DNA from: an uncultured Collinsella sp.
GTDB lineage: Bacteria; Actinomycetota; Coriobacteriia; Coriobacteriales; Coriobacteriaceae
Direction: 5' to 3'
Length of the DNA stretch: 46,708 nucleotides
Assembly (NCBI GenBank): GCA_900754745.1
Contig: CAAEEB010000025.1
Span: forward strand, 1 to 46,708
A model generated the notes under the pieces. That model was not told the origin of the DNA, ran no database searches, and saw only the letters and a program-made list of their open reading frames with translations. Positions 11,634-23,154 of the stretch are shown piece after piece (position 1 is the first letter of the stretch; each line of letters starts with the position of its first letter). A program made the position numbers and the translations under genes.

Positions 11634-13529
11634 TTAAGCCGTATGCGCTTGCACAAGCGCCATCAGCTCATGCCAGGACCGGCGCTCGCGTAAGCGCTCG
11701 ACCCCCTGGCGGTCCATAAAGATCTCAGCGAGCAGCGAGCTCAAGATCCGCGCTTCATCGCCGCCCGACCGGGCAAACGACACCATAAAGACGATATCGA
11801 CCTCATGGCCGTATTCGTCCCAAAGAATGGGATGTTCGAGCAGGCCCACGGTAACAAAGGCCTCGGCGCTCAAAGGATGCATCCCATGGGGCATGGCCAC
11901 CCCATTGCCAAACGAGGTGGCACTCGCGCTCTCGCGCTCGGCAACCTCTTGGGCAAACTGGGCATCGACACGGCCGCTCTCGACGGCGCGCTCGGAGAGA
12001 TATCGGAGAACGGCCTGCTTCGACGACGCCTCAACGCGGTTGAAGAACAGGGCACGGCTAAAGAAAGCGCTCAGGGAGTCCGATTGCGCAGCATCATCAC
12101 TCAGCACCTTGCGGATAGCGTTGACATCGCTCGTCTCCAAGAAGAAATCGGCCTCGCGGACGGGCACGGGCAACTTGACGTTGAGCGGCACCGTTGTGAA
12201 CACGTAGTCGATGTGCGAAAAGTCGAGCGTTCCCACGCGGGCGACGTCGCATGTCTCAATCGACTCGATATACATACCAAACTGCTTGCGGTACTGGTGC
12301 TCGAGCATACGGGCGCTTCCCGCTCCCGAGGCGCACACGATCAGGATGCGTTTGCGACGCGGCTGGTCGGCTTGCTGCTCGAGGGCCAGGGCAAATGCCA
12401 TGGCGATGTAGCCGAGCTCCTCATCAGAGGGCTGGCTGCCAAAATGACGCTCGAGTACCTGCGAGGTGCCGGCCGCCATCGAATAGGCCAACGGAAACCT
12501 CGTCTTGATATCGGGCAGCATGGGGTTATCCATATGCATGTGATATTCAAGGCGATAGCCCAGAGGGCCAATATGCCGAGCAAGGTTCATGCGAAGTTCA
12601 AGATCGCTGCTAAAGTCAAACCTAAACTCATCGTTGACCGCACATACCATCTCGGAAGCGATCTCCCACATCTCGTCCGAGATAACGGCCGAGCCCTTCT
12701 CGGGCACGCCCGTGCCCCTGCCGAGCAAATGGATTGCGATAAAGGCAACCTCTTCTCGGGGCATGCTCACGCCCAGGGCATCCTTAATGTTTGCGGCAAT
12801 CTGGAAAGCCGCAGCGTATTCGCGCGTTCCCTCCAGCTTTAAAACGTCCGATTCTGCAGCCGGGACATAGCAGCCCTGCTCGATGCGGCCAAGAGCGATG
12901 TAAAGATGCATGATGAGATTGCGGGATGCCAGCGAGCTCACCGTGACGGGCGAGGCAGTCAGGGCATCGTCCACACATGCGGCGATGGCCCGCAGGCGCT
13001 CGGCGAGCTCTGCATCGTCGGTGTCGGGCAACACGGGCCTCACCAGCGAGGCCAGACACAGACGCCGTTGCGACTCCCCACCCGCAACGCGGATTCCGTA
13101 GCGAGGGCGCTTTTCGAGCGTCAAGTCAAATTGGGCGAGTTTCTGCTCTACCAGACGCATGTCATTGGACAGAGTTCGCGCCGAAACGTAGAGTAAATCC
13201 GCATACTCCTCAATCGTCACCCACTGGGACCGCATGAGAAGGTCGTTAAGAAGGAAGGACACACGGCCGTCGCGCGTATCAGGAATGCCCGGATGGGCCA
13301 GAGCCGCACCGTCTAGCAGGCGAGCAAGCTCATCTGCATGTGCAACATCGATACGATATTGCCCTTTGCTGCCAACGATGCGTGCAGCCCCCGCAAGCTT
13401 GTCGTTTGCGCGATGGATATAGTTTCTCACGGCGCGCTCGCTTACCTCGAGACGCTTGGCAAGCACCGCGACAGCGACAGGCTGATCGTCCTCGATCATA
13501 TTTACAAGCTGCTTGACGCGAGCATCCAT
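11634..13529 (-). CDS. PRD-containing PTS-controlled transcriptional regulator (LicR/MtlR-like)
   Basis: A 631-residue multidomain activator. In order: N-terminal HTH (residues 1-60, LAKRLEVSERAVRNYI), a second HTH/Mga-like segment, two PRD modules (about 185-400), an EIIB-like domain (ILIVCASGAGSARML, cysteine present) and a C-terminal EIIA-like domain (SFGNGVAMPHGM, histidine present). This architecture matches LicR/MtlR-type activators rather than short BglG antiterminators. In PRD2 the second conserved histidine position reads YIAMAFALAL, where IALHF is usual, so one phosphorylation site appears lost. It is the first gene of the operon and should sense the phosphorylation state of the cognate EII. 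The ATG at 13529 is the first codon, preceded by GGAAAGGAGGAGG. Confidence 0.92.
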   Translation of the reverse strand: MDARVKQLVNMIEDDQPVAVAVLAKRLEVSERAVRNYIHRANDKLAGAARIVGSKGQYRIDVAHADELARLLDGAALAHPGIPDTRDGRVSFLLNDLLMRSQWVTIEEYADLLYVSARTLSNDMRLVEQKLAQFDLTLEKRPRYGIRVAGGESQRRLCLASLVRPVLPDTDDAELAERLRAIAACVDDALTASPVTVSSLASRNLIMHLYIALGRIEQGCYVPAAESDVLKLEGTREYAAAFQIAANIKDALGVSMPREEVAFIAIHLLGRGTGVPEKGSAVISDEMWEIASEMVCAVNDEFRFDFSSDLELRMNLARHIGPLGYRLEYHMHMDNPMLPDIKTRFPLAYSMAAGTSQVLERHFGSQPSDEELGYIAMAFALALEQQADQPRRKRILIVCASGAGSARMLEHQYRKQFGMYIESIETCDVARVGTLDFSHIDYVFTTVPLNVKLPVPVREADFFLETSDVNAIRKVLSDDAAQSDSLSAFFSRALFFNRVEASSKQAVLRYLSERAVESGRVDAQFAQEVAERESASATSFGNGVAMPHGMHPLSAEAFVTVGLLEHPILWDEYGHEVDIVFMVSFARSGGDEARILSSLLAEIFMDRQGVERLRERRSWHELMALVQAHTA

Positions 13530-13800
13530 GTCCTCCTCCTTTCCCTGCGTCTAGTCTAACGCGGTAAAGAATGACACTCCACGTCGCGCTCGTTCCGCCA
13601 ACGCGGAACAGGTTGCGGGGAGTCCAGCTGAACTTATAGGGAGCACGGAGAGAGGGCCCGAAAGCAATGCGTCGGTGTGAGATGCGCTTTCCGCAGTCAT
13701 TGGGGACAGATTTAAATTAGTAGTCATTGAGGACGTTCTTGTTTGACTAGTCGTTTAAGAACGTCCCCAATGACTACCCACCCATCGGGGACTAGGTAAA
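13530..13800. promoter_or_regulatory. leader of the PTS regulator plus intergenic repeats
   Basis: TTCCGC-caac-GCGGAA (13593-13608) is flanked by ACTCC/GGAGT and could be an operator or leader hairpin for the PTS regulator on the minus strand. Right of it are GAGATGCGCTTTCCG (13679-13693) and CATTGGGGACAGATTTAAAT, both also present in 7581-7984. They are followed by a 20-base inverted repeat (13721-13740 with 13757-13776, one mismatch). No gene is visible. Confidence 0.5.
13721..13776. repeat. long inverted repeat of the GGGGACGTTCTT type
   Basis: The left arm (13721-13740) TAGTCATTGAGGACGTTCTT pairs with the right arm (13757-13776), with 19 of 20 bases matching across a 16-base loop. It resembles a REP-like or miniature mobile palindrome. 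No coding frame is associated with it. Confidence 0.65.
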
Positions 13801-13834
13801 TAGCAAAAGCCCCGCAGTCGGAGCGGACTGCGGG
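13801..13834 (-). terminator. terminator after arcC
   Basis: A CCCGCAGTC / GACTGCGGG perfect stem (13811-13834) followed by TTTTGCTATTT on the minus strand, about 70 bases after the arcC stop. Confidence 0.85.
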
Positions 13835-13902
13835 ACTCATGAAGAGAGGCTAGTTTGTGGGCGCTTTGCCCGGCGCCCACGAGAGAGGCAACAGAGTAGA
13901 GA

Positions 13903-14865
13903 CTACTCGTGGATGCGGGTACCGGAGAGGCCGGCCATGGTCTCGGCGGCCTTATCCAGAGCGCCGATGATGCAGGTGCGGCCCTTGCGGGAACGGGCGA
14001 ACTTGATGGCAGCGCGGACCTTGGGCTCCATGGAACCCTTGCCGAACTGGCCCTCATCGGCCAGGCGCTCGGCCTCGTCGGCGGTAATGTCCTCGAGCTC
14101 CTCCTGGTTGGGCTTGCCAAAGTTGATGGCGACATGCTCAACAGCGGTCAGCAGGAACAGAACGTCGGCGTCGCAGTCCTCGGCCAGCAGCTCGCCGCCC
14201 AGGTCCTTGTCGATGACGGCGGGAACGCCCTTGTAGCAACCCTTGTTCTCGTAGTCGCGGACAACGGGGATACCGCCGCCACCGCAGGCGATGACGATGA
14301 ACTCGTTGTCGAGCAGGTTGAGGATGGAGTCAGCCTCGACGATCTTCTTGGGATCGGGGGAAGCGACGACGCGACGCCAGCCACGACCGGAATCCTCGAC
14401 GAAGACCTTGGAAGGATCCTCGGCCATGAACTCCTTGGCCTGCTCCTCGGTGTAGAAGGGGCCGATCGGCTTGGTCGGGTTCTTGAATGCGGGATCGTCG
14501 GGGTCGCACTCGATCTGGGTGACGACAGTTGCGGCGTGCCAACGCTTATAGCGCTTGTGCATCTCGCGACCGATGCCCTGCTGCAGGTGATAGCCGATGT
14601 AGCCCTGGGACATGGCGCCACACTCGGGCAGCGGCATCTCGGGGGTACCGATGGCGTCATGGGCAGCGGCGAAGGCGTTCTGGATCATGCCGACCTGCGG
14701 GCCGTTGCCGTGGGTGATGATGATCTCGTTGCCCTGCTCGATAAGGCCGAGAAGAGCGTGAGCGGTGTTGCTCACGGCCTCGATCTGCTCAACGGGGTTG
14801 TTGCCGAGGGCGTTGCCGCCAAGGGCGACGACAATACGATCGGGCTTGCCAAGAGGCTTAGACAT
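13903..14865 (-). CDS. arcC: carbamate kinase
   Basis: A 320-residue amino-acid-kinase-fold enzyme that interconverts ATP plus carbamate with ADP plus carbamoyl phosphate. Running in the catabolic direction it makes ATP. Family signatures are VVALGGNALG near the N-terminus, IITHGNGPQVGM, AVIDKDLGGELLA and GSMEPKVRAAIKFA. Length matches the family (about 310). An upstream extension to 14901 is open, but the ATG at 14865 gives the usual N-terminus and has AAAGGA about 9 bases before it. No arcA, arcB or transporter is adjacent, so its carbamoyl phosphate source (arginine, agmatine, purine breakdown) cannot be deduced here. It stands alone with its own terminator and a long AT-rich upstream region. 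Confidence 0.96.
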   Translation of the reverse strand: MSKPLGKPDRIVVALGGNALGNNPVEQIEAVSNTAHALLGLIEQGNEIIITHGNGPQVGMIQNAFAAAHDAIGTPEMPLPECGAMSQGYIGYHLQQGIGREMHKRYKRWHAATVVTQIECDPDDPAFKNPTKPIGPFYTEEQAKEFMAEDPSKVFVEDSGRGWRRVVASPDPKKIVEADSILNLLDNEFIVIACGGGGIPVVRDYENKGCYKGVPAVIDKDLGGELLAEDCDADVLFLLTAVEHVAINFGKPNQEELEDITADEAERLADEGQFGKGSMEPKVRAAIKFARSRKGRTCIIGALDKAAETMAGLSGTRIHE

Positions 14866-15311
14866 TGCTGGAATCCTTTCTGTAAAAGGCCTACAACCCA
14901 TTAATAACCCGCGTCCGTGCGATACGCGAGTTTATTAAGGTTTATATTCTCTTTATCGCTCTTTTTATTCATTTTGAAAATAGTTGAACGGTGAACGGTC
15001 GTTTTTATCCGCTCAGCGTACAGAACCCCAGCTCAGATATGTTTACGCCATTTACGTGCAACTTTATTTAAATAGAGCGAGGATTAGATGGGATTATGCA
15101 AACTATATCTTTGCTAAACACAAAACAGATAGCGCAAAATCTTACTCGCACTATACGAGATTCTATGCACTTAATGAACGAGTATGCACCCTTGCAATAA
15201 CATGGCGTTTTTCATCCAACTTAAGGAATAGCCGAGTGCCCATGCCGCGCGCCGGCCGGCAGCCGGCGAGCCGTCTCATCGATTGCCGCTTCCAGGAAAT
15301 CAAAAACTGAT
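14866..15311. other. AT-rich intergenic region upstream of arcC
   Basis: About 450 bases, clearly AT-richer than the flanking genes, with T-rich stretches near 14930-14975 suited to the arcC promoter. A 108-codon plus-strand frame at 14984-15310 has no ribosome binding site and an unfamiliar composition, so I do not call it. I see nothing else that I can name. Confidence 0.4.
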
Positions 15312-15403
15312 ATTGCGCGCGCAATTGCGGCATGGTACTTTAGCCGCATACAGCACGGGCTGGGGCGACAGCTATCTGTCGTGAAGTTTGGGTTCGGCGA
15401 CCC
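15312..15403 (+). promoter_or_regulatory. possible structured leader of the DUF3830 gene
   Basis: Four potential hairpins occur in 92 bases: ATTGCGCGCGCAAT (15312-15325, perfect palindrome), GCGGC/GCCGC (15327-15347), CGACAG-ctat-CTGTCG (15366-15381) and GGGT/ACCC (15390-15403). The start codon follows 65 bases later. I do not recognise a known riboswitch class. The first palindrome could instead be a protein-binding site. Confidence 0.35.
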
Positions 15404-15468
15404 CGTGGCTGTCTTCTCCTTTATCCGCCAGCGAGCCCCTTGAGCGACGGATTGAGGAGGTCCTACCT

Positions 15469-15885
15469 ATGACAAAAATGCTCAAGATCACGCTGAATGA
15501 CGAGACGTTTCTCGCCGACATGCTTTGGGACGAAGCGCCCGAGACATGCAAGCTGTTCGAGGCGTCTTGCCCCGTGGAATCACGCATCTTCTCGGCAAAG
15601 ATTTGTGATGCCGAGGTGACGTATCCCGTCTCGGGCCCCATCGCCAACTACGAGTACATCGAGAACCCTGTCTTTCACGAGCCCGCGGGTGCCGTGAGCT
15701 GGTATGGCGGCTGGTCATCAATTTGCATCTTCTTTGACGTGTGCGAGCCCTTTGGCACTTGCAACATATTCGCCCGCATCTGCGAAGCCGATCGCAAGCG
15801 CTTTGCCGCCGCCTGCCGCAACGTCTGGGACAACCAGGGCATGTACATCAAAAACGAAATCGTCGAGATCGAAGCGGAGGCCTAA
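15469..15885 (+). CDS. DUF3830 family (cyclophilin-like fold) protein
   Basis: A 138-residue protein. The N-terminal LKITLNDETFLADMLWDEAPETCKLFEA, then SRIFSAKICDAEVTYPV and the central WYGGWSSICIFF match the DUF3830 pattern, a small cyclophilin-like barrel of unknown function. In other bacteria these genes often accompany catabolic enzymes, which hints at a ligand-binding or isomerase role, but none is established. GAGGAGG is spaced 7 bases from the ATG at 15469. An in-frame extension to 15388 lacks such a site and is rejected. A second unknown gene follows after 2 bases, so the two are co-translated. Family assignment is moderate; function is unknown. Confidence 0.75.
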   Translation: MTKMLKITLNDETFLADMLWDEAPETCKLFEASCPVESRIFSAKICDAEVTYPVSGPIANYEYIENPVFHEPAGAVSWYGGWSSICIFFDVCEPFGTCNIFARICEADRKRFAAACRNVWDNQGMYIKNEIVEIEAEA

Positions 15886-15887
15886 AG

Positions 15888-16412
15888 ATGACGGATACCA
15901 ACGATCTGCTCACGCTCGACCTTGCTGAGTACACCACTGCACTTGAAGCCCTCGCCGACCAAATGATGCTCGAGGAGCCCCGCGACATCGACTACATGCG
16001 CCGCCGCAAACTCGACACTGGCCGCGAGTTCGCGGTCTGGAACTTCACCGTCGGCTACTGCATGAACGCCACCGACGCCCTCTCCCTCCTGCGAGCCCAG
16101 GCCAACGAAAACGCCAACGACGGCACCGCCGACCTCGCCACCCTCAACAACAGCGCCGCCCGCCTATGCGACTGGTTCTCGGGCGCCTTCGACGTCACCG
16201 GCAAGATGGACGACGCAACCGCCATCCTCGCCCACAGCCGCGACCTCTACGCGCAGGTCACGACCCACGACCAGTTCGCCGCCCTCACCCGCGCCACCGA
16301 GCGTTATCTGGTCCAACTCCAGTTTTGGGTCGACCGCCAGATTCCCTGGCCGGCTATCAGCGACCTCGTCCACGGCTACCGCCTACGCACAGAGAGCGGC
16401 GAGACAAGGTAA
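15888..16412 (+). CDS. uncharacterised helical protein paired with DUF3830
   Basis: A 174-residue protein that I do not recognise. It begins MTDTNDLLTLDLAEYTTALE and is rich in Ala, Asp, Leu and Arg with no membrane segment, signal peptide or cysteine motif. Predicted mostly alpha-helical from its composition. It starts 2 bases after the stop of the DUF3830 gene and shares its codon use, so the pair is one operon and the products may interact. The longer frame starting at 15741 overlaps the DUF3830 gene and is not supported. A hairpin at 16468-16502 probably ends transcription. Confidence 0.7.
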   Translation: MTDTNDLLTLDLAEYTTALEALADQMMLEEPRDIDYMRRRKLDTGREFAVWNFTVGYCMNATDALSLLRAQANENANDGTADLATLNNSAARLCDWFSGAFDVTGKMDDATAILAHSRDLYAQVTTHDQFAALTRATERYLVQLQFWVDRQIPWPAISDLVHGYRLRTESGETR

Positions 16413-16467
16413 CCAAGCAAGCAGCACCGACAACATCCCACCATCGGGATCCAAAGTAAGAATCAGA

Positions 16468-16502
16468 GGGCTGGAGACGCACCCAACAGCGTCCCCAGCC
16501 CC
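16468..16502 (+). terminator. probable terminator of the DUF3830 operon
   Basis: GGGCTGG-a-GACGC / GCGTC-c-CCAGCCC stem about 55 bases after the stop codon at 16412. The tail (CCTTCGC) is poor in T, so termination may be weak or depend on other factors. Confidence 0.55.
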
Positions 16503-16556
16503 TTCGCAAAGTAGAGCACTGTTTCAGTGGCTTTGAGGCCTATTCGAACCTTTGCT

Positions 16557-16641
16557 ATCTCCCAATTTTTGTATATTTACGACATTATTATCTGCCAATT
16601 TTTGTATGATTTTAGGCGATTCTATCTGTCAATTTTTGTCA
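16557..16641 (+). repeat. three phased direct repeats upstream of the AAA/DUF4143 gene
   Basis: ATCT-nn-CAATTTTTGTnn occurs at 16557-16574, 16590-16607 and 16624-16641, with start-to-start spacings of 33 and 34 bases (about three helical turns). The last copy ends 12 bases before the ATG. The regular phasing on one face of the helix suggests an operator for a cooperative regulator, perhaps the gene product itself. Confidence 0.6.
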
Positions 16642-16653
16642 TTTGGGGGTTTA

Positions 16654-18015
16654 ATGCTACGCCGTAAGGTCACTGATAGGCTTTTGAGCTGGAAGAATAA
16701 CTCCAATAAGGCATTACTCGTTACTGGTGCGCGTCAGATTGGCAAGAGCTATGCGATTCGCGCGTTTGGAAAAAGCAACTACGCTTCGTATTTTGAGGTC
16801 AATTTACTACTCGATGTCGAAGCAAAGAATGCACTTGTTGGCGCAAAGAACGCCATTGACTTTATCAACCGTGTGGCCCTTCTTGCAGACGCACCGCTTG
16901 TTGAGGGAGATACCCTTATCTTTGTCGATGAGATTCAGGAGTATCCGCAGATTGTCACGCTTATGAAGGCATTGGTCGAGGACGGGCGCTTTAGCTATGT
17001 CTTCTCGGGGTCTATGCTTGGGACCGAGTTTAAGGGAATCTCTTCTTTTCCGGTAGGGTATGTCGAGCACATTGTTATGCGACCGATGGATTTTGAAGAG
17101 TTTTGTTGGGCAAACAGCGTCAGCGAGAATGTGCTTGCAGGAATTCGCAGCTGCCTTGTCGAAAGGCGACCCGTCGAAAACTATATTCATGAGGCGATGC
17201 TCAAGAACTTTAGAGCCTATATCGTTTGCGGCGGCATGCCGGAGGTCGTCCAGAACTATATCGATTCGGGTTATTCGCTCGTGAGAACGCGTGAGCTTCA
17301 AATTCAGCTAGTCGATCAGTACAAAAGTGATATCTCTAAATATGCATCGACTCGAGCGTTTAACGTTCGCTCGATTTTCGAGCAAATTCCGGTTCAACTT
17401 GAGGCGGAGTCTCATCGCTTTGTTGTTTCGTCTCTGGGAGAGGGGGCTCGTCTTCAAAAATACGAGCGGGATTTCCTATGGCTGGTGAACGCGGGCGTTG
17501 GATTGATGGTTCCCCAGGTGACGGAGGCACGGAGTCCTCTCAAGAGGACGGAGAAAGCGACAGCTTTTAAACTATACGAGTCTGATACAGGAATGCTCGC
17601 ATCGCGATATCCCGGCAGCACGGCACGCGCCGTCTATCTTGATATGAAAACCCCCAACCTCGGCGGCCTCTATGAGAACGTGGTCGCGCAGGAGCTTGTT
17701 GCCCTTGGGGCGGATGCGTGGTACTACCAGACACGCGAAGTCGGCGAAGTTGACTTTGTGGTCGAGGGCACCAGCGGGCATGTTGTCCCGATCGAGGTCA
17801 AATCAGGCAAGAAGGTTCGAGCGCATGCGGCCCTCGACCGTCTGATGAGTGTGAGCGAGTACAAAATTCCCGAGGCCGTTGTGTTAAGCCGCGAGAACCT
17901 TAGCAACAAGGGCAAGGTCCTGTACGTCCCAATTTATATGACATTCTGTCTCGATGAGTTTATGGAAAAGGACGACCCCAACAACGATTTCTCGTTTGCG
18001 CCCATATCTCTCTAG
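16654..18015 (+). CDS. AAA ATPase with DUF4143 domain
   Basis: A 453-residue protein. The N-terminal AAA domain has a Walker A motif GARQIGKS (Lys31, Ser32) and a Walker B motif TLIFVDEIQEYP (Asp92, Glu93). The C-terminal DUF4143 region carries a PD-(D/E)XK nuclease-like core: GEVDFVV (Glu365, Asp367) followed by IEVKSGKK (Glu381, Lys383). These proteins are common, often multicopy and poorly understood; a nucleic-acid-directed or defence-like role is possible. GGGGG precedes the ATG at 16654 by about 5 bases; the longer frame from 16552 would run through the repeats and is rejected. GC content looks lower than in neighbouring genes, suggesting horizontal acquisition. It is a single gene. Confidence 0.88.
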   Translation: MLRRKVTDRLLSWKNNSNKALLVTGARQIGKSYAIRAFGKSNYASYFEVNLLLDVEAKNALVGAKNAIDFINRVALLADAPLVEGDTLIFVDEIQEYPQIVTLMKALVEDGRFSYVFSGSMLGTEFKGISSFPVGYVEHIVMRPMDFEEFCWANSVSENVLAGIRSCLVERRPVENYIHEAMLKNFRAYIVCGGMPEVVQNYIDSGYSLVRTRELQIQLVDQYKSDISKYASTRAFNVRSIFEQIPVQLEAESHRFVVSSLGEGARLQKYERDFLWLVNAGVGLMVPQVTEARSPLKRTEKATAFKLYESDTGMLASRYPGSTARAVYLDMKTPNLGGLYENVVAQELVALGADAWYYQTREVGEVDFVVEGTSGHVVPIEVKSGKKVRAHAALDRLMSVSEYKIPEAVVLSRENLSNKGKVLYVPIYMTFCLDEFMEKDDPNNDFSFAPISL

Positions 18016-18065
18016 ATTATCCAAATCCACAATCCAGTCCCTTCCACGCCCAAAGTAACGCGCCT

Positions 18066-18084
18066 TTCGCGGCAAAGCCGCGAA
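18066..18084 (+). other. perfect hairpin after the DUF4143 gene
   Basis: TTCGCGGC-aaa-GCCGCGAA lies 50 bases after the stop codon. There is no T run, so it is a weak terminator or an RNA-stability element in a convergent gap. Confidence 0.45.
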
Positions 18085-18102
18085 ACAGCGACCGGGACAA
18101 AA

Positions 18103-18137
18103 GAGCCCCCGCCGCACGTAGTGCGCAGCGGGGGCTC
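18103..18137 (-). terminator. terminator of nifJ
   Basis: A GAGCCCCCGC / GCGGGGGCTC stem extended by CGCAC/GTGCG, followed on the minus strand by TTTTGTCCC. It lies 56 bases after the nifJ stop codon. Confidence 0.85.
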
Positions 18138-18192
18138 CTTCATATCCGAGGACGTCCGCGAAGGTCAGCCCTCAGATCCTGCGGTGGGAGAC

Positions 18193-21732
<3,540 letters not shown>

Positions 21733-22128
21733 ATACCCCTCTCCTCTCATATAGGTATACAGGCCCCGGCGATCGCCGGGATGTTGGCGTGATGGGATTT
21801 TCGCTGTTGCTTCCAATCATCTGGCAGGCGAACTCAGCAGCAGGTACATGGCGTGGAGAGAAGGCATGCCGAGGCGAGGAGGGCTGCACGCGCTCCACAG
21901 GCCCAGCTACCCGTCTTGCACATGACCGAGCGCCGCAAAGGCCGCATGCCGGATGCTCCCGGGCACGCCCCGGCGATGGGAAGCGCCCGCAACGGAAATC
22001 CGCATGCGGGTTTATTGTACCCCGCCGTCAAGTGTAATTTCGGCAAATATAGGTGGCCGGTAAAGGTTTACCTCGGGTGACTATTGTGCGCCCGGCACCG
22101 ACGGACACAGTCCCCTGGAACCCCACAG
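21733..22128. promoter_or_regulatory. upstream region of nifJ
   Basis: About 400 bases that should hold the nifJ promoter and leader. A perfect 16-base palindrome, CCCGGCGATCGCCGGG (21765-21780), lies 33 bases before the nifJ start and could form a leader hairpin or an operator. No gene or known RNA element is recognisable. Confidence 0.45.
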
Positions 22129-22131
22129 CAG

Positions 22132-22194
22132 TTGCGGTGAAATAGGGACTGTTTTTGCTGTTAACGGCCTTAATCAGTCCCTATTTCACCGCAA
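22132..22194. repeat. dispersed palindromic repeat, copy A
   Basis: Perfect 20-base arms (TTGCGGTGAAATAGGGACTG at 22132-22151 and its complement at 22175-22194) with a 23-base loop. The outer end (...CACCGCAAGTTATTTGGGG) lies 18 bases beyond the stop of the FHA gene. It belongs to the same family as the repeats at 42654-42720 and 46340-46406. On the minus strand it may also act as a terminator. Confidence 0.8.
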
Positions 22195-22212
22195 GTTATT
22201 TGGGGGGATGAG

Positions 22213-23151
22213 TTAGAGGGCGCCGAGGAGGATGGCGTAGGTGGTGGATTCGCCGAGTTTGAGCTCGTCGCCGGGACTGAGCTGAGCGGAGCGGCCAGGC
22301 TCTACTTGAATACACACACTCGTGGCCCCGTTTACCACCACGGTGCCGTTGGTGGACGCCAGGTCCTCGACAAACCATGTGCCAGAATCGTCGCACCAGA
22401 TATGGGCATGGCGGGCCGAGACGTCGTCGCCGACGTCGGTGATGTCGCCTTCCCCCGTCGCCAGCGCGCCGATCTCGACGCCTTCCTCACTCGGCTGAAT
22501 CCAGCGCGGGGCGCTCACCACGTAGCCGTTTTGCACGCGCAGCAGTCCCAGCGGATGCGCGGGCGCGACCTCGTGCTCGCCCGCGACCGAAGATGTGCTC
22601 AGCGAGCGCGGGGTCGATGTGGCACCGCCGCAAGTCGCGTGCGCATAGTCGATGGCATAGGTCACCGAGGATCGAACATCTGCCGAGCAGCCGACGGCGA
22701 CAAACAGTACCAGGATGGCCTCGGCGCGCTCGGCGGGCATGAGCTCAGCCGCCTGCGACAGGCGCTCGAGCGCATTGCGATAGAGATTCGTGTCCTGGTG
22801 GCATTCCTCGAGTGCCCGCACCATGGGCTCGCCAGCGGGGCCGCACACCATATTGGTCACGGCCGCGGCGTCCATGGGATTGCGACGGCGCAGGGCCAGC
22901 TGCGACATAATGCGCGCGGCCGAGGTTCCGTAATCGGCAAAATAACGTTCCTGCAGCGTGCCGACCGGCGCGCGCACGATAAAGCGCGAAACCCAGGAGC
23001 GATCGGCGGCACGGCTCTGCGGACTACGGCCGTCGGCGAGCGGGCGGCTCGAGAGCACCAGGCCGCACAGTTCGATATGGCTCAGGTGCGCTGCGCGCTT
23101 AAAGATGTCAAACATTGCCCCGCACGGGGTGAGCTCAGCTTGAGAAGCCAT
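22213..23151 (-). CDS. FHA-domain protein of the recR-proximal kinase operon
   Basis: A 312-residue soluble protein. The C-terminal third is an FHA domain with the phosphothreonine-binding elements VSARHAHIW and EDLASTNGTVVVNG. The N-terminal 200 residues form a helical region I cannot assign. It starts MASQAELTPCGAMFDIFKRA at 23151, three bases after the stop of the kinase gene; GGAGGG just upstream serves as ribosome binding site. It is the last gene of an anchored protein / kinase / FHA operon, so it is the likely phosphothreonine reader of that kinase. The FHA assignment is firm; the partner relation is inference from gene order. Confidence 0.9.
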   Translation of the reverse strand: MASQAELTPCGAMFDIFKRAAHLSHIELCGLVLSSRPLADGRSPQSRAADRSWVSRFIVRAPVGTLQERYFADYGTSAARIMSQLALRRRNPMDAAAVTNMVCGPAGEPMVRALEECHQDTNLYRNALERLSQAAELMPAERAEAILVLFVAVGCSADVRSSVTYAIDYAHATCGGATSTPRSLSTSSVAGEHEVAPAHPLGLLRVQNGYVVSAPRWIQPSEEGVEIGALATGEGDITDVGDDVSARHAHIWCDDSGTWFVEDLASTNGTVVVNGATSVCIQVEPGRSAQLSPGDELKLGESTTYAILLGAL

Positions 23152-23154
23152 GGC

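Noticed and set aside
14984..15310. 108-codon plus-strand frame upstream of the DUF3830 gene
   Set aside because: No ribosome binding site, odd Tyr/Arg-rich composition, and location in an AT-rich promoter region.
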